Assembly: GCF_025118155.1 (NCBI RefSeq)
Contig: NW_026251397.1
Span: 393,501 to 457,500 of the forward strand
DNA from: Cokeromyces recurvatus
Lineage: Eukaryota > Mucoromycota > Mucoromycetes > Mucorales > Mucoraceae
DNA: 64,000 bases
Direction of reading: 5' to 3'
Under the pieces are notes generated by a model. That model ran no database searches and was not told the origin of the DNA. It saw only the letters and a program-made list of their open reading frames with translations. Positions 36,261 through 48,675 of this stretch are shown here, piece by piece. Both the position numbers and the translations under genes were made by a program. Every line of letters starts with the position of its first letter. Within the stretch, counting starts at the first letter, position 1.

Positions 36261-36899
36261 AGTAATTATTTTTAATGTTGGATAGCTTATTTGATATGTT
36301 ATCAGCTATAACAAGTCTGCCATCAGTTTCATACTATTTTTTGCGCTATCAGTCCTTCGTTGTGTCCTCATCATTAAAAATTTGCTATTTATATTATATT
36401 ATATTGTTGTTGTTATTATTATTATTTTCGTCTATTACTGATGAGTCTATTGCCTCGCCTCTGAATTAACATTTTTTTCTCTTTATCCCAAAACTGTGTT
36501 CTATAAAAAGTTGTGTGCTTATTTTTGCCATACAGGTTTTTTTTTATGATAACTTATTCTTTCATGTTTTTTCATGTACGTCGTTGTTTTTTAATTTGTT
36601 AAATTTAATAATATCTTCTTCGTTTGTCAATTCTTTACATAATATTTCTTCTAGTTCAAGTCTTTGTGTATAACCACACAAGTAGTTTATACTATTTCCT
36701 TACTGTTACATATTATAATTTATAAGTATTCTGTAACTGCAACAAGTATGACAGTGGTTCTAAATAAATAATGTGTAACTTTTTATAGCAATTGTACTAC
36801 ACAATACGTATTAACTTTAGAGCCCATCCTCCTTTCTTTTTCATTTTTTTTTTTATTTTATATGAGAAAAAAAAATTATTGAAGAGGAAGTCCTTTATA

Positions 36900-37260
36900 G
36901 TGTAGAGGTGGATTAGATTCTGTTCTTGTTTGCTTCTACTACAGCAGTGTTACTCCCAGGAATTCTCTCAATGCTGCGGGCTTTCCTCTCTTGCATGGTA
37001 GGAAATTACCCCGCGATTTAACAACATCTTTTTATCGACCTCCATTTGAAGGCCTGGTGTTGAACATTGGATCCTGGAAGGTAGCATGTTATCATTAAAG
37101 CTCAGAACTAACCCCGATTTTATTATTAAATCACTCCCATCTACAGCTAACAAAGTTCATCTCTCCATGATCGCCGCTTGGCCAACAGAAAGGCGCTGCC
37201 CTTTCCGATCAAGTTATTTTATTTACCTCAATTTTTTTGTTTATAAACCCAAACTTTTAG
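36900..37260. other. GC-richer island, possible transposon fragment
   Basis: This island has visibly higher GC than the flanks. Open frames overlap on both strands: plus-strand FPLLHGRKLPRDLTTSFYRP near 36980 and minus-strand KKMLLNRGVISYHAREESP. Neither matches a family I can name. The sharp composition change resembles that of the LINE and Fanzor remnants, so an inserted element fragment is likely (inference). Confidence 0.35.
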
Positions 37261-37503
37261 GTGTAGTTGCCGAGTTGTGGTATTCAAAATAAAAAAAAGA
37301 TTCTCCTTTTATGCATATATATTTATTCCACTTTTTTTTTTCTGTTCCTATAATATAAATTAAACAAGTATATAAGCTTTTATTATATTCATTTCTTTAA
37401 CGTAAATATTAATAGTTACTCAGTAATAATGACATTAAATACTTTGATATTTCCATTAAGATATCATAATAACGTTAAAGATAAAGTTATAGAAAATGGT
37501 AGA

Positions 37504-37775
37504 AAGACTACTAAAGTCAACAAGACCGAAAAATATGAGTCGATTATTTTTATTTATAATTTTAAATGGTAGGTTATTTTTGTAAGAATATCTGAAATTA
37601 AAGAGAAGCTAGTTATGGCCGTATTTTTTTTTGATTGGAAAAAAAGAGATAAAGAAAAGAGAATATATGAAATGACATAATACAAGTCTGTATAGTAGGT
37701 TATTAAAGAATTAATAATACAAATATTGTATCAAAAAATAAAATAAGATAGGGTTATTTGTATTATTTACAAGGT
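37504..37775. repeat. Dispersed repeat copy with both halves adjacent
   Basis: Contains, one after the other, segments similar to 32676-32790 (AAAGTCAACAAGACC at 37512-37526) and to 31103-31215 (ACAAGTCTGTATAG at 37683-37696). In the 31-33 kb locus the same halves stand about 1.5 kb apart and in opposite order. Alignment by eye only. Confidence 0.35.
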
Positions 37776-37888
37776 ACTTCTTTGAAGCCATTCATGTTTA
37801 CTGAGCTTGATTGTCTATAAATTCTAGCTATTTTTATCTTTATTTATTTATTTATTTATTCTTTTTTTTTTTTTTTCTTTTCTGAGTA

Positions 37889-37992
37889 ATGCTTCAAAAA
37901 GCAATTATGCATTCTCACACATCGCCATTAAAACTAAAGCCTTCTCGATGGTTCACTAAAGGTAATCAACAAGTTGTTTAGTAGACTTTTTT

Positions 37993-38053
<61 letters not shown>

Positions 38054-39841
38054 CCTTTCAGAATTTTACTTTTACTATATTTGTTTTTGCGTTGTTGTGC
38101 CTTATATGTTTAAAGTAACATATAATCTAAGCCAGCGTAAGATATATATTTATATACATATGTATATAACTTAATGAGAGGAATCAATTACTAATTTTAA
38201 GTAATAGCTACACATCCTAATTACGCTCTATATGAATCCTACTTATCAAAGGGCTGGATACACGGTAGACAACTGGTAACAATAACAAAAAAAAAAAATT
38301 AAAGTTAATAACTTTTTTTTATAGGACAATAGTGACGCCCAATACTCTCAATTCCGTGATAATATACCCAAGCTTGTTCCACTTGTTCTTATACATCTTC
38401 TCATTAACAAAGCCAATAGCCATTTTCATTGGATCTCTTCAAAACTTCGATTTTCATTACTTACTTCCATTATCGTCTTGTTTTTATTTCATGGTGCCAG
38501 TGCGTTCAAATATCTATTCATCATCACAGCTAGTTTTATGATTGGTTATTATCTAAAAGGCTCACGATGGAACCCTATTATAACTTGGACGTTTAATCTT
38601 TTAATATTGTTCATTAATGACTATTATGATGGCTATCGATTTGAACACATTCTAGGCAGTCAATATTCATGGTTAGATCGTTGGGAAGGTTTTCAGGCAC
38701 GTTGGCATATTTTATTTAATTTCGCAATACTTCGTCTCATCTCTTTTAATCTTGATTATTATTGGGCTTGTCGTTCTCATCAAAAAGTTTATCAAATGCC
38801 ACATTCTGACAAGGAGCGCATTAATACATCTTTACTAATTGGCGATTATAATTATTTAAATTTTTTAGCTTATGTATTATATACCCCACTTTTATTATGT
38901 GGACCTATAATTACATATAATGACTTTATATCACAGGTAAAATACATGGCAAAAAAAAAAAACTGCTGGTAAAATACTAAGTCTTTTTTCTTTTCCTTTA
39001 GTTTCGATCCCCTTCTCATCATCTCACTAGGAAATATATAATAACTTATGCGATTCGTCTCGTCTTTATTATTCTTGTTATGGAGTTAACTTTACATTAT
39101 CTATATGTTGTTGCTATCAGTAAAGCCAAAGCCTGGGAAGGCGCATCTCCAATTGAACTCAGTATGATTGGCTATTTTAATTTAGTTATTATTTGGATGA
39201 AGCTACTTATACCCTGGCGATTCTTTCGTTTATGGTCGCTGACTGATGGTATTTGGGTCGAGGAAAACATGATTCGTTGCATGAGCAATAATTTTTCCGC
39301 TCAAAGATTTTGGAAGAGCTGGCATAGAAGTTTTAATAGATGGACAATTCGCTATATTTATATTCCTTTAGGTGGATCTCAGTATTTTGCATTCAGTATG
39401 TGGATCGTCTTTACGTTTGTAGCATTATGGCATGATATAGAATTGAAATTGTTAGCATGGGGTTGGTTGATTTGTATATTTTTATTACCTGAAATCATCG
39501 CCACTCGACTATTTAGTGAGAAAAAGGTAACAGAAAGGAAGAAAGGCGTATCATTATTTATTTTTTCCTAATGTTTTATATAGTTTGGGGATAAACCCTA
39601 TTATAGATTTGTATGCGGTTTAGGAGCAGTAGGAAATATTTTAATGATGATGATTGCAAACTTGGTTGGATTTGCTGTTGGATTAGACGGTGTAAAAGAA
39701 ATGCTAGTTAAAATATTTGGTACTACTAATGGTCTATTCTTTTTAATCTCTGTGAGTATTTGCTTATTCATTGCGGTTCAAATCATGTTTGAAATTCGTG
39801 AAAGTGAAAAGAGAAGAGGTGATCCAAAATGGAAAATGTAG
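37889..39841 (+). CDS. GUP1: GUP1-like MBOAT membrane acyltransferase
   Basis: Six exons: 37889-37961, 38062-38136, 38208-38275, 38325-38936, 39002-39526, 39584-39841; about 536 residues. GUP1 is an ER multi-pass membrane O-acyltransferase that remodels GPI-anchor lipids in yeast. Evidence: many hydrophobic segments, the N-terminal SRWFTKEFYFYY segment common to GUP/HHAT proteins, the conserved [19 protein letters not shown] and [19 protein letters not shown] segments, IYIPLGG, and the MBOAT active-site His in VALWHDIEL. Intron 1 contains a 58-base T homopolymer (37996-38053) yet splices in phase. The C-terminus (RRGDPKWKM) is short and basic. It converges on SPT5, with only 68 bases between stop codons. 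Length is close to yeast Gup1. Confidence 0.93.
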
Positions 39842-39909
39842 TAGAAGTTTATTTAATAAAAGAAAAGAAAAAAAAAAGCCCCCTCTCCCCTTTGTATATT
39901 TATTTATTT

Positions 39910-40300
39910 TTAATCAACTGTTTCTGTTCCTGCATATTTGGCTACTGAATTCATACTCAAAATCTTGAATCCACTTCCTCCACCTTTCAATCGTACAATA
40001 CCATCATGACTATCAACACCAATAAGTGATCCAAGCTGTCCTCGGAATTCTCCTAAAATAATTTTAACACCTTCTTTTTTACTAGGTCGTACAGGTTCAA
40101 TATCGTCGAACGATACATCAGCTTTTATTTGGCTGTTATCTAAAAGACTAACAAGGCATTTACGTGTTGTACGATTGACAGTTATAATTTTACCATGTTG
40201 ATTTTTTTCAATATCTTCTTGACTCTTTTTAAATATCACTTCAATGTCTTCCATTGGCCAGTTATCTTCACTTTCTTCTTCTATTTTTAAAAATAAAATA

Positions 40301-40338
<38 letters not shown>

Positions 40339-42832
40339 TGTGTGAGAGAGTGATATGATTATGATTTTACCTTGCTCTTCAACTTGTCCATAATCACCAC
40401 CACTAGGCATAAAAGGTGTTTGTGGCAAACCAGTTGCAGGAGTAGTAGGCATAAAATTACCAGGCGTTGTAGGAAAATAATTTCCAGGAGTAGGCGCTGA
40501 TAGCATAGTTGAAGCTGCTGGTGTAGCAGGTATCAGTCCTGCACTAGGTGTAGGTGCACTATCATAAGGTGTAGGAGCACTTTCATAAGGCGTTTGTGCA
40601 AAATTAACAGCGGGTGTAGGTGCTCTTGCATCAAAGTTAGAGGCTGCAGGTGTAGGAGCAGCAGTTGTCCATGATGGTGGTGCAGGTGTTGGTGCAGTCT
40701 CGCTTTCTGTTGTTGTGGCTGACGTTTTCATTCGACTCGTATTTGATAAATAGGAAGGTGTCCTCGAAGAAAGATTATTATTATGATCTTGATGACTACC
40801 GCTAGTAGTGCTCCAAGCAGAGGATGATGTTTCATTTCGCCACATGGGTGTTTTGGAACCTGAATCCCATGCTGGTGTACGACCACCATCATTAGCATAA
40901 GGGTTAGGTGTTCTAGCTCCTGAATTCCATGCAGGTGTCTTGGATCCTGAATTCCACGCAGGTGTACGAGCACCAGATGCATTATACATGGGAGTGATCG
41001 CACCATCTCCATATCGACTAGGTGTGGCCATGGATCGAGCATATCCACCATGAGCAGGAGAATCGAAACGATCTGGTGCTGCTTGCCCTAATGAATTGCC
41101 TTGTGCATCTAAAATCATTAAATGTGCTTTATCAACAGTAAGCACCTTGGAGTTTGTATGAAGTTCAACACGTGCATGCGTTTCAGTTGTATCTTTCACG
41201 ATACCAATATATCCTTTGTGTGGTCCCTGTGAGATACGCACGGTCTTGGCCATCAAATTATCTCTTCCGCCACGTCCACCACGTCCACCGCGTCCACCAC
41301 GTCCACGCATATCACGACTGCCTCCTCGATTATTATTATTATTATTGTACATCGTACTCTGAAGCTTTTGTGGTAATGGTGGTGGTGGCATATCACGACC
41401 TCTTGCTGAAGCACTAATGATTGAACGTGTATTCGTCACCCATACTCCATAATTTTCTGTATGTTCACGAGAATGTAAAAATGCCAAATGACGGTAAAGA
41501 TGTAGCACTGAGCAGTTGCGTTTGTTTTCACCTACTTCAATGACTGTATCCCCAGAACGAACACTATTACCATTTGCATCAGTCGCCACTGCCCTCCTAC
41601 TATCTCGTTTATTGGTAATTTGATGTGGTTGTACGGTACGTAATTCGCTGTTTTGTGTTAACACTTGGAATGAATCTCGGTTTACCTTAACAATGACACC
41701 TACTGTATAAAAATCAAGTTGTACTAAATCATGTAATTCATAGTTGCCAATCACTGTCTTCCCGAAATTCACCTCAGCTGCCTCTCGCAAGTCCTTAGCA
41801 AACACACGTACTTCCTTTAAAGAGGCATCTGATAAAAGAGTCACAATATTGTCTTGAATCTTCACGACCATACCACTTTCATCTTTATATCGACCATTTA
41901 TAACTTTAACATGATCTCCCTCCCTGAATTTCTTACGAAGTTGTCGTGCAGGCAAAGTTACACGTTTCTTAGTACCATCTACATCTAATAATACAGTGAC
42001 ACTAGTGTCTTTAACGTTTTCAACTACACCTGAACTATGAATCATATCACCCTCAACTACCTTGATAACATCACCATTTTGAAATAAATTAGATGCTTGT
42101 GCGTTTGTAATAGCCAAGTTTGATAATGATGCTAAATCAATAGAGCGTTCTACATCTTCACTATTAAGATCACCATCACCTGTAAATCGAGCAATTTCAT
42201 CTAATGTTGGATTGACATCTTCAATCTGTATAGCAGCCGCCTTTAAATATTTAATTAAATAGCCATCGCGATAATAGTCACCATTATAAACCCAATAAGG
42301 ACCCTTTTTTTGAAGGCTTGAGATGGATCGATTTGCGAGTCGTTCAGGGTTAAATAGTCGAGGTGCTGGACGACTTGCCTTTTTACGTTTACCACCTGTA
42401 TTATCATCACTTTCTAGATCAAGACGAGGGACAACCTTAACACGTGCGGCGTCTTGAGACTCGGGTACTTCTAATACTTGTGCAAGATCGCCTTGATAAG
42501 TACCTCTCTTGATACGTACCCATCCACCTACAGGGATTTCTATTTCTTTCTTTTGTACCGTGATAGCATCTACCATATCTTTGATAGGAACTAACATTAA
42601 TGTAGACATGTAAAGATTAGGGATATTGATAAGAGCTTCTTGAACATGGGCCTGTTTGCGTGCTTCAATATAAATATAACCTTTGAGAGATTCTCTTGCA
42701 AAAGCAGAAAATGTTTCTAATGAATGGGCGCCATTTTGTCGATCAAAATATCGCTTCATCACACCAAAAATGACATCTTTTTCTTTTCCAGGCTATACAT
42801 ATCGCATATAAGTCCAAATAACATTCATTATA

Positions 42833-42874
<42 letters not shown>

Positions 42875-43442
42875 TACCTTGCATTTCACCATCCATAAAT
42901 TAGGATCATTCACGCTTGGAAGTAATAACTGTCGTGGTACTTCTTCAGTATCTCTAAAAGGTTGCACTCTATGACGTGCACCATATTTTTCTGCATAAAA
43001 AGCGGCTACTTGTTCATCATCCATGCCTTCCATTTCTCTTCGTCGACGATCTAAATCAAGATGGCGACGTGCTGTTGTTTTCGCAGCAGCTAATTCTTCA
43101 CTTTCCTCCTCCTCAATAAAACCATCTAATTGACAAAAAAAAATTAGGCATGTTATAATATAATAGTTATAAATTTTACCTTCTCGGCCATATTCCTCAT
43201 CTTCTTCTTCGTCGTCTTCGTCGTCATCAACAATGGCCATTTCATCAATGAAAGGGTTGTACTTTCGCTTAGCGGGTCTCTATAGGATGAAATGAATAAA
43301 AAAGAGGTAATTAAGGTAAAAAAAAAATAGTTACAACATCCTCTTCTTCATCTTCTTCCTCCTCCTCCTCTTCATCTTCATCATGGAAAGGTAAATCGTC
43401 TTCTAATTCTTCGTCGCTTTTATCAGATCGTTTAATAGCCAT
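39910..43442 (-). CDS. SPT5: Transcription elongation factor SPT5
   Basis: Five minus-strand exons: 43442-43335, 43279-43180, 43125-42878, 42792-40371, 40280-39910; about 1082 residues. Spt5 pairs with Spt4 (DSIF) and clamps RNA polymerase II during elongation. Order: acidic N-terminus; PAKRKYNPFIDE; an NGN domain beginning WMVKCK / PGKEKDVIFGVMKRYFD; several KOW modules (GGWVRIKRGTYQGDLAQVLE, GDVIKVVEGDMIHSSGVVE, GDHVKVINGRYKDESGMVV); an RGG-rich linker; KOW (VRISQGPHKGYIGIVKD); C-terminal repeats of two kinds, TPAWNSG-type and APTP-type; final KOW pair. The 3' intron is crossed by a long T-run at about 40301-40337; reading through it gives a false poly-Lys insert. Intron 3 holds an (AT)n microsatellite (about 42834-42866). 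Confidence 0.96.
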
Positions 43443-43466
43443 ATTTAAACTAATAAATAATAATAA

Positions 43467-43467
<1 letters not shown>

Positions 43468-43528
<61 letters not shown>
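43468..43528. promoter_or_regulatory. 61-base poly(dA:dT) tract just upstream of SPT5
   Basis: Uninterrupted run of about 61 A (T on the SPT5 strand) ending 26 bases before the SPT5 ATG. Long poly(dA:dT) tracts exclude nucleosomes and raise promoter activity in yeasts. Here it would lie in the 5' leader or core promoter; the role is inference. Confidence 0.5.
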
Positions 43529-43530
<2 letters not shown>

Positions 43531-46500
43531 GATTAATGTTGTAAAAAATGAGAAAAAAAAAATAGCCCATTGTGACTATTAAATGCATTTATCCCATTGG
43601 GCATAATTTAAATATGAATTTTTGTTAAGTCATATATTTTGATTAGAATTAACAAACTGTATATTTAATTCTTATAAGCGCATTAGTAATAAACTAAATG
43701 ACGCGTATCCTGAATAGATTTTTATACTTCTTAACGTCAATTTTGAGCAAAAATATATTTTATTATACAAACAATAGTTAAAGAAGGCGCAAGATTATTA
43801 AAAGACGTGTAAAAAAAAGAGATATTTATTTATTTTTATTTTCATTTTTATTTCATATATAAAAAAGTGAATCCCCAATTCGTCAACAGTAATAATTACT
43901 GCAGTCCAAAGGTGGCCGCGTGGAGGCTAGGATTCGTTGCACCTTCTTTGTTCTTGTATTTTTTATTTTTACTAGGAGGTTAGAAAAACCATAGCGATCA
44001 CAATATGTAACGCCCTCTGAATCAACAAGATACCCTACAATGTCCTCCTAATTCAAGGAGGGCAAGATAGGGTGTCTTCCTCATCAAGAGCCCGGTACAT
44101 AAGTGGTAACCATGAGAAAAAGAATTTCCTCCTAGGGCAGGGAAGAAGAATAAAATAGTATTATTTAATGACTTACCTATAGAAGAAATAGTAATAATAA
44201 AGAAGAAAAAGAAGAAAAAATAACTTTGAATATCTACTTTTTTATAAGAATAAGGAGGTCGTTGTTGTAAATTACAGTCACAATCATATGAAATCGATAA
44301 GAATATGTGTTACCCCACATTTAATACACACACACACACAGTTACATTATTTAATTTTCTTTCTTTCTTATAAAAAGTAACAATGTGTAAAATAGTAAAA
44401 TGTTGTCAATTTTATGTCTTCTTTATGACTATACGAAATGTATTTATGCTCAAGAAAAGAAAAGAAAAGTAAGTAAAATAAATGTCTTTTGTTTTCACTT
44501 TTTTGTTTATATTCTCATCAACTTTATTTTTCCTATTTAGGCAACTAATATGCATCTCATTTGAACAAAATACTACTATTTTCTAACAAGGGGTATTTGA
44601 TACGTCTAGCCTCCCTTATGTTGTGCTTAAAATCATTCTTTTACTCACATACATCGTTTGCCAAAATGAGGTTGTAAAGATTAAGTATCTTTGACTTGCA
44701 TTCACAGTAATCTTTTCTCCTCCCCCTTTTAAATACTATACAATGCATTTTAATTTATATACTGTTTTAACGTCAAAATATGTATAAATGCAGATTATTA
44801 TTTTTTTTTAAAAAAGAAACAAAGTGCACATTACCGCTGTTGCAAGTGTCTATTCTCTCAAAAGGGTTACCACGAACGATATTTGCTAGTTGGTTATAAC
44901 AAAAGTTAACTGCATGCGTCCACTTCATACAATGATGAGTCATCTTATTAGCTTAATTATAGCACATCATATTTAGATTGATTTCTGTCATATTGTTTGG
45001 ATCAAACATACTTCATATGCTTGTTAGAAAAGAAGATAAAAAAAGAAAGGTTCGTATAGTCATTACCGAAAAGTATATGTGTATATATGTACATGTAATG
45101 GGCTACTTATTATGTTTGCTTACTTTTTCTTAGAGAGTATAGCAGAAATATCAAACTCACTTAAATTCTTTGGCACGTCAAAGTTACGTTATTATCAGGT
45201 ATATCAAATACATCTTCTTTAAAGTACTCTTGCTGTAGCGTTCTCTTCCCTTCTTTCTTTTATGTACGCTGTATTTCAGTACTGGTATTAAAGTCGTTTA
45301 ACAATTTACTATGTAGATTCTTTTTTTTTTATAATCCTAATGATGTTAATATACTTGTATTTCTTTTCAGTAGAAACTTAGTGCAAAGTAGTGTTCATTA
45401 TCATAATAAAGAAAGAAAGAAGAAGATTAATAAGGGACATTAGAACATCATTTATCTTCAATTGCTGATGACTGTCGTTGAGTAATAGGTTGCTTGAGAA
45501 AAAAAGTCAAAAGTTGTTTCTACATTAGAAATAGCTTGCTTCAAAATATCCACCCCTCCCCCATTTTAAAGTAGTTTCACAAAAACCAAAGAAACTGCTC
45601 ATTATTAAATAATTTAAAAGCTTTATATGAAAAGGATTTCAAGGAAATATGTATGCATAAAAGAAATATGAATTTCATTGGAAAAGGAAAGAATAAATAA
45701 AGAAAAGCAGAATGGCGATGAATAAGCACACAATATCTTTAATATATTATACTCATTTGAGTAAAAATAATCGGATTGTAAAGGAGGAATAGTAATCATG
45801 ATAGGGAAAAGACACATCTGATTTAGTTTCTCTGATAAGATATTAGTCAATAGTTTACATAATCACTACTGCACCATATCTGTATAAAATAGTTAACCTA
45901 ATTTCAAAATTCGATATATTGACTGTTGTTGTTATTTTTTTTTCGTTAGCTAGCTTATTAGCTCAAAGACTTTAAAGTCTAGTACAAAAGGATTTTAATA
46001 TTAATATCCAAGTAAATAACAAGATGTTATAAGCTAAATTGATAAACTGATTAAATTTAATTTATGCATTATATCCTTTGGTAGTAGTATTCTCTTTTAA
46101 CATTGCATAATAAAAAAAAGCAAGCTGATTCAATTTGTGTAAAATATACACATTTTTTCTCTTTTGTGTGGGTGTGTATGATATTACACGATTTTGTTTG
46201 TCAAAGTTAGAACTATTTTGCTTTCTATCACAAGAATATGAAGTTATATAATTGAATATATATAAAAATAGAAAGAAAGTCAACATTGTAAATAGGATTC
46301 TGTTGCATTATTACATAGGAAAAAAAAATATAAAAGATTAGAAGATAAGCGAATCCGCAATAAGTAAAATTAGTTCAATTTATAGCACTTCAAAACGAAA
46401 CAAGAAGAAGCTAATACTTTATATCAAAAGTATAACTACAGACGATAGTAAACTTTAATAGAGATAGTTATTTGTAATAGGTACTCTTTATCATATATTT

Positions 46501-47107
46501 TCAGCATTTTAACTTCTTCTAAATCCAAAAAAAAAAATACCTATAATTTCCATAAAACTTCCAACCGATAAAACTGCTATGAATGATGTAGTCATACTTG
46601 GTTATTCACACTTTATAAAATATCCAAGGATAGACTGAGCGTTACAGGAAAAAATACTTTATTTGAAGAATATTATTAACTTGGAAATAATTTTTTTTAT
46701 AGCTTCAAGAGCTTTATTATTTTTTAAATAACAAGTATCCTTTAAAATACGCAATTAAATATACATCCTTAAAAGCTGCTCTGTTCTTTTTATTTCAATA
46801 TGATAACATATCCTCTTTTTTTTTGGTTTTTTCACCATTTAATAATAATAATTAAAAAAAAAAGACAGCATATTATTATGGTAAATATTTAGAAGTCGCA
46901 CACATGCATCATTTCACTAGAATCCTTCATAATTTGATTGGAAGGCATTTCAGGGCAAAATAATTCATTTTTTTTTTGATCCACATGAATATATATGATC
47001 ATTGCACGGACAATTGTGTGATCACCTGAGATTCAATAATAAATGATGAAAATGGACACACTTTTTATATTTCCTCTGTTTTTTTTTTCTATATAAATAT
47101 GTATAAA
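43529..47107. other. Gene-poor AT-rich region
   Basis: 3.6 kb with no acceptable reading frame (45623-45850 and 46062-46286 are AT-driven). A GC-richer patch at about 43905-44160 contains the hairpin listed below. A (CA)n run lies near 44328-44340 and AAAAG repeats near 44453-44470. No tRNA cloverleaf could be built. The right end must contain the promoter of the RRM gene at 47108. Confidence 0.45.
44029..44076. ncRNA. Possible structured RNA hairpin in GC-richer patch
   Basis: GATACCCTA (44029-44037) can pair with TAGGGTGTC (44068-44076), with one G-U pair. Inside, TCCTCCT (44042-44048) pairs with AGGAGGG around the loop AATTCA, leaving an internal loop. It sits in a patch of higher GC within an AT desert. 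No promoter or family match is seen; it could also be a piece of a transposon end. Confidence 0.3.
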
Positions 47108-48610
47108 ATGAACAATGATGATGATATCTTTCAAGCAGCAGAATATTATAATGCATTTATGATGAATTTATCTTCAATAAATCCTACTGCTAAAGCTACG
47201 TTATGGTATAAATAAATTTACGAGGCAAATATGCCCTACTCTTTTTTTTTTTTTTAATATATATTATCTATCTATCTATAAATATTATATAAATATATAG
47301 GATGGGTGACCTTGATCATTGGATGGATGAGCATTTTCTTAAAGAACTTTGGGCTGCTTATGGAGAAGAAGTAACCGTTAAATTAATTCGGGACAAACGA
47401 ACAGAGTAAAATATAGATAATTATATAATAAAGATTTTTTTTTCTTTAACTTTTCTTTTTTTTTTTCTTCTTCATACAGTATTAGTGGCGGCTATGCTTT
47501 TATTGAATTTACGTCAACTTACGCTGCACAAAAAGCATTAGCAACAATTCATGGAACAAGAATACCAAATTCACTCAAGACATTTAAATTAAATTGGGCT
47601 TCTGGTGGTGGAATATGTGATAGAAAGTAATAGAACAAATAAAATATGATTCTTATGTATATTAAAAGTTTATTATCCATATTAGAGAAGATCGAACGCC
47701 AGAATATAGTTTATTTATCGGTGATTTAAGTCAAGAAATGAATGAAACTTTTCTATTAGTAAATATATACATATACATATAGCTATATACATAAAAACTA
47801 ATCCTCTTCTTCTTCTTCTCCTCCTCTTCACTACATATTCAGTCTTTCTTTAGAGTTAGATACCCTTCTTGTCATTCTGCTAAAATCATGACAGATCCAC
47901 TCACTGGGCTATCAAAGGGCTATGGCTTTGTTCGATTTCTAAACCAGCTGGAACAACAGCAAGCTGTAATAGAGATGAATGGAGTCATTTGCAACAATCG
48001 TCCTATTCGTGTTTCATTCGCTACACCCAAATCCAATTATCATACATCACCCATATTCATCCCTAACCACCATACAAGATATATGCAGCTTGCATTGCAG
48101 GCACCCGCTCTTGTTAATCAGCCTACTGATCCCAACAACACGACAGTCTTCGTTGGCGGCCTTTTATCACCCATTACAGAACAAGAGTTGGCTCAATATT
48201 TTGCCCCCTTTGGTGACATTGTTTATGTCAAGATACCGCCAGGTAAAGGATGTGGCTTTGTGCAGTATGTGAGTCGAATATCGGCTGAACAGGCAATCGA
48301 ACGAATGAATGGCTTCCTGATTGGTCATTCAAGGATTAGATTATCTTGGGGGAGATCAAATAAGAAGAGTATCAATAGTGAGTCAACAAGTCCATCTTCT
48401 TCTTCTACTTCTTCATCACTGAATACGACAATGATGCTTCGTTCATTATCTCCTCCTTCTTCAATATTTAGTAGTTCAAGTATCTATGACTCACAGTCGT
48501 CTACACATAATTTATTGTTTCGTTCTTCCTCGATGTATAATCATGATTGGATATTATTGCAACAACAAAAGCAAGATAATGATGATGATAATAATTTATT
48601 TTATTATTAA
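47108..48610 (+). CDS. RNA-binding protein with three RRMs (Nam8/Csx1/TIA-1 like)
   Basis: Five exons: 47108-47205, 47301-47405, 47480-47626, 47686-47758, 47843-48610; about 396 residues. RRM1: LWMGDLDHWMDEHFLKELW with RNP1 GGYAFIEF. RRM2: SLFIGDLSQEMNETFLL with RNP1 KGYGFVRF. RRM3: TTVFVGGLLSPITEQELAQYF with RNP1 GCGFVQY. The LWMGDL and TTVFVGGL signatures are those of yeast Nam8/Ngr1 and fission yeast Csx1, and of plant RBP45/47, which bind U-rich RNA in splicing or mRNA turnover. The Ser-rich tail with Gln, Asp and Asn runs is low complexity. All introns have GT-AG borders and keep phase. It converges on the CMTR1-like gene, 65 bases between stops. Exact orthologue (Nam8 or Csx1) not decided. 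Confidence 0.92.
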
Positions 48611-48675
48611 TAATAATATATTTGTATTTTTTGTTTATTTATGAAAAAGAAAAAAAGGCTTCTTATTTTAATTTA

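Larger units (their letters stand above)
33322..37888. other. Gene-poor block with decayed mobile-element pieces
   Basis: 4.5 kb without an intact gene. From 33322 to 35570 I see only A/T-rich DNA, homopolymers (T-run near 33761-33788) and a short hairpin AAGGGTTC/GAACCCTT (34571-34601). Coding-like debris then follows on the minus strand near 35830-35575 and 36260-35980 and on either strand near 36900-37260; these are listed below. The right end (37340-37888) includes the dispersed repeat and should hold the GUP1 promoter. Confidence 0.45.

Noticed and set aside
39910..40380. Poly-Lys insert in SPT5 if the frame is read straight through
   Set aside because: It is an intron with GT (40370) and AG (40281) borders in correct phase and an A-run inside.
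40728..41417. Overlapping frames on both strands within SPT5 (107 and 87 residues)
   Set aside because: They are shadows of the repetitive RGG/CTR coding region.
45623..46286. Two minus-strand frames of about 75 residues
   Set aside because: AT-driven composition, no conserved motif, no splice context.
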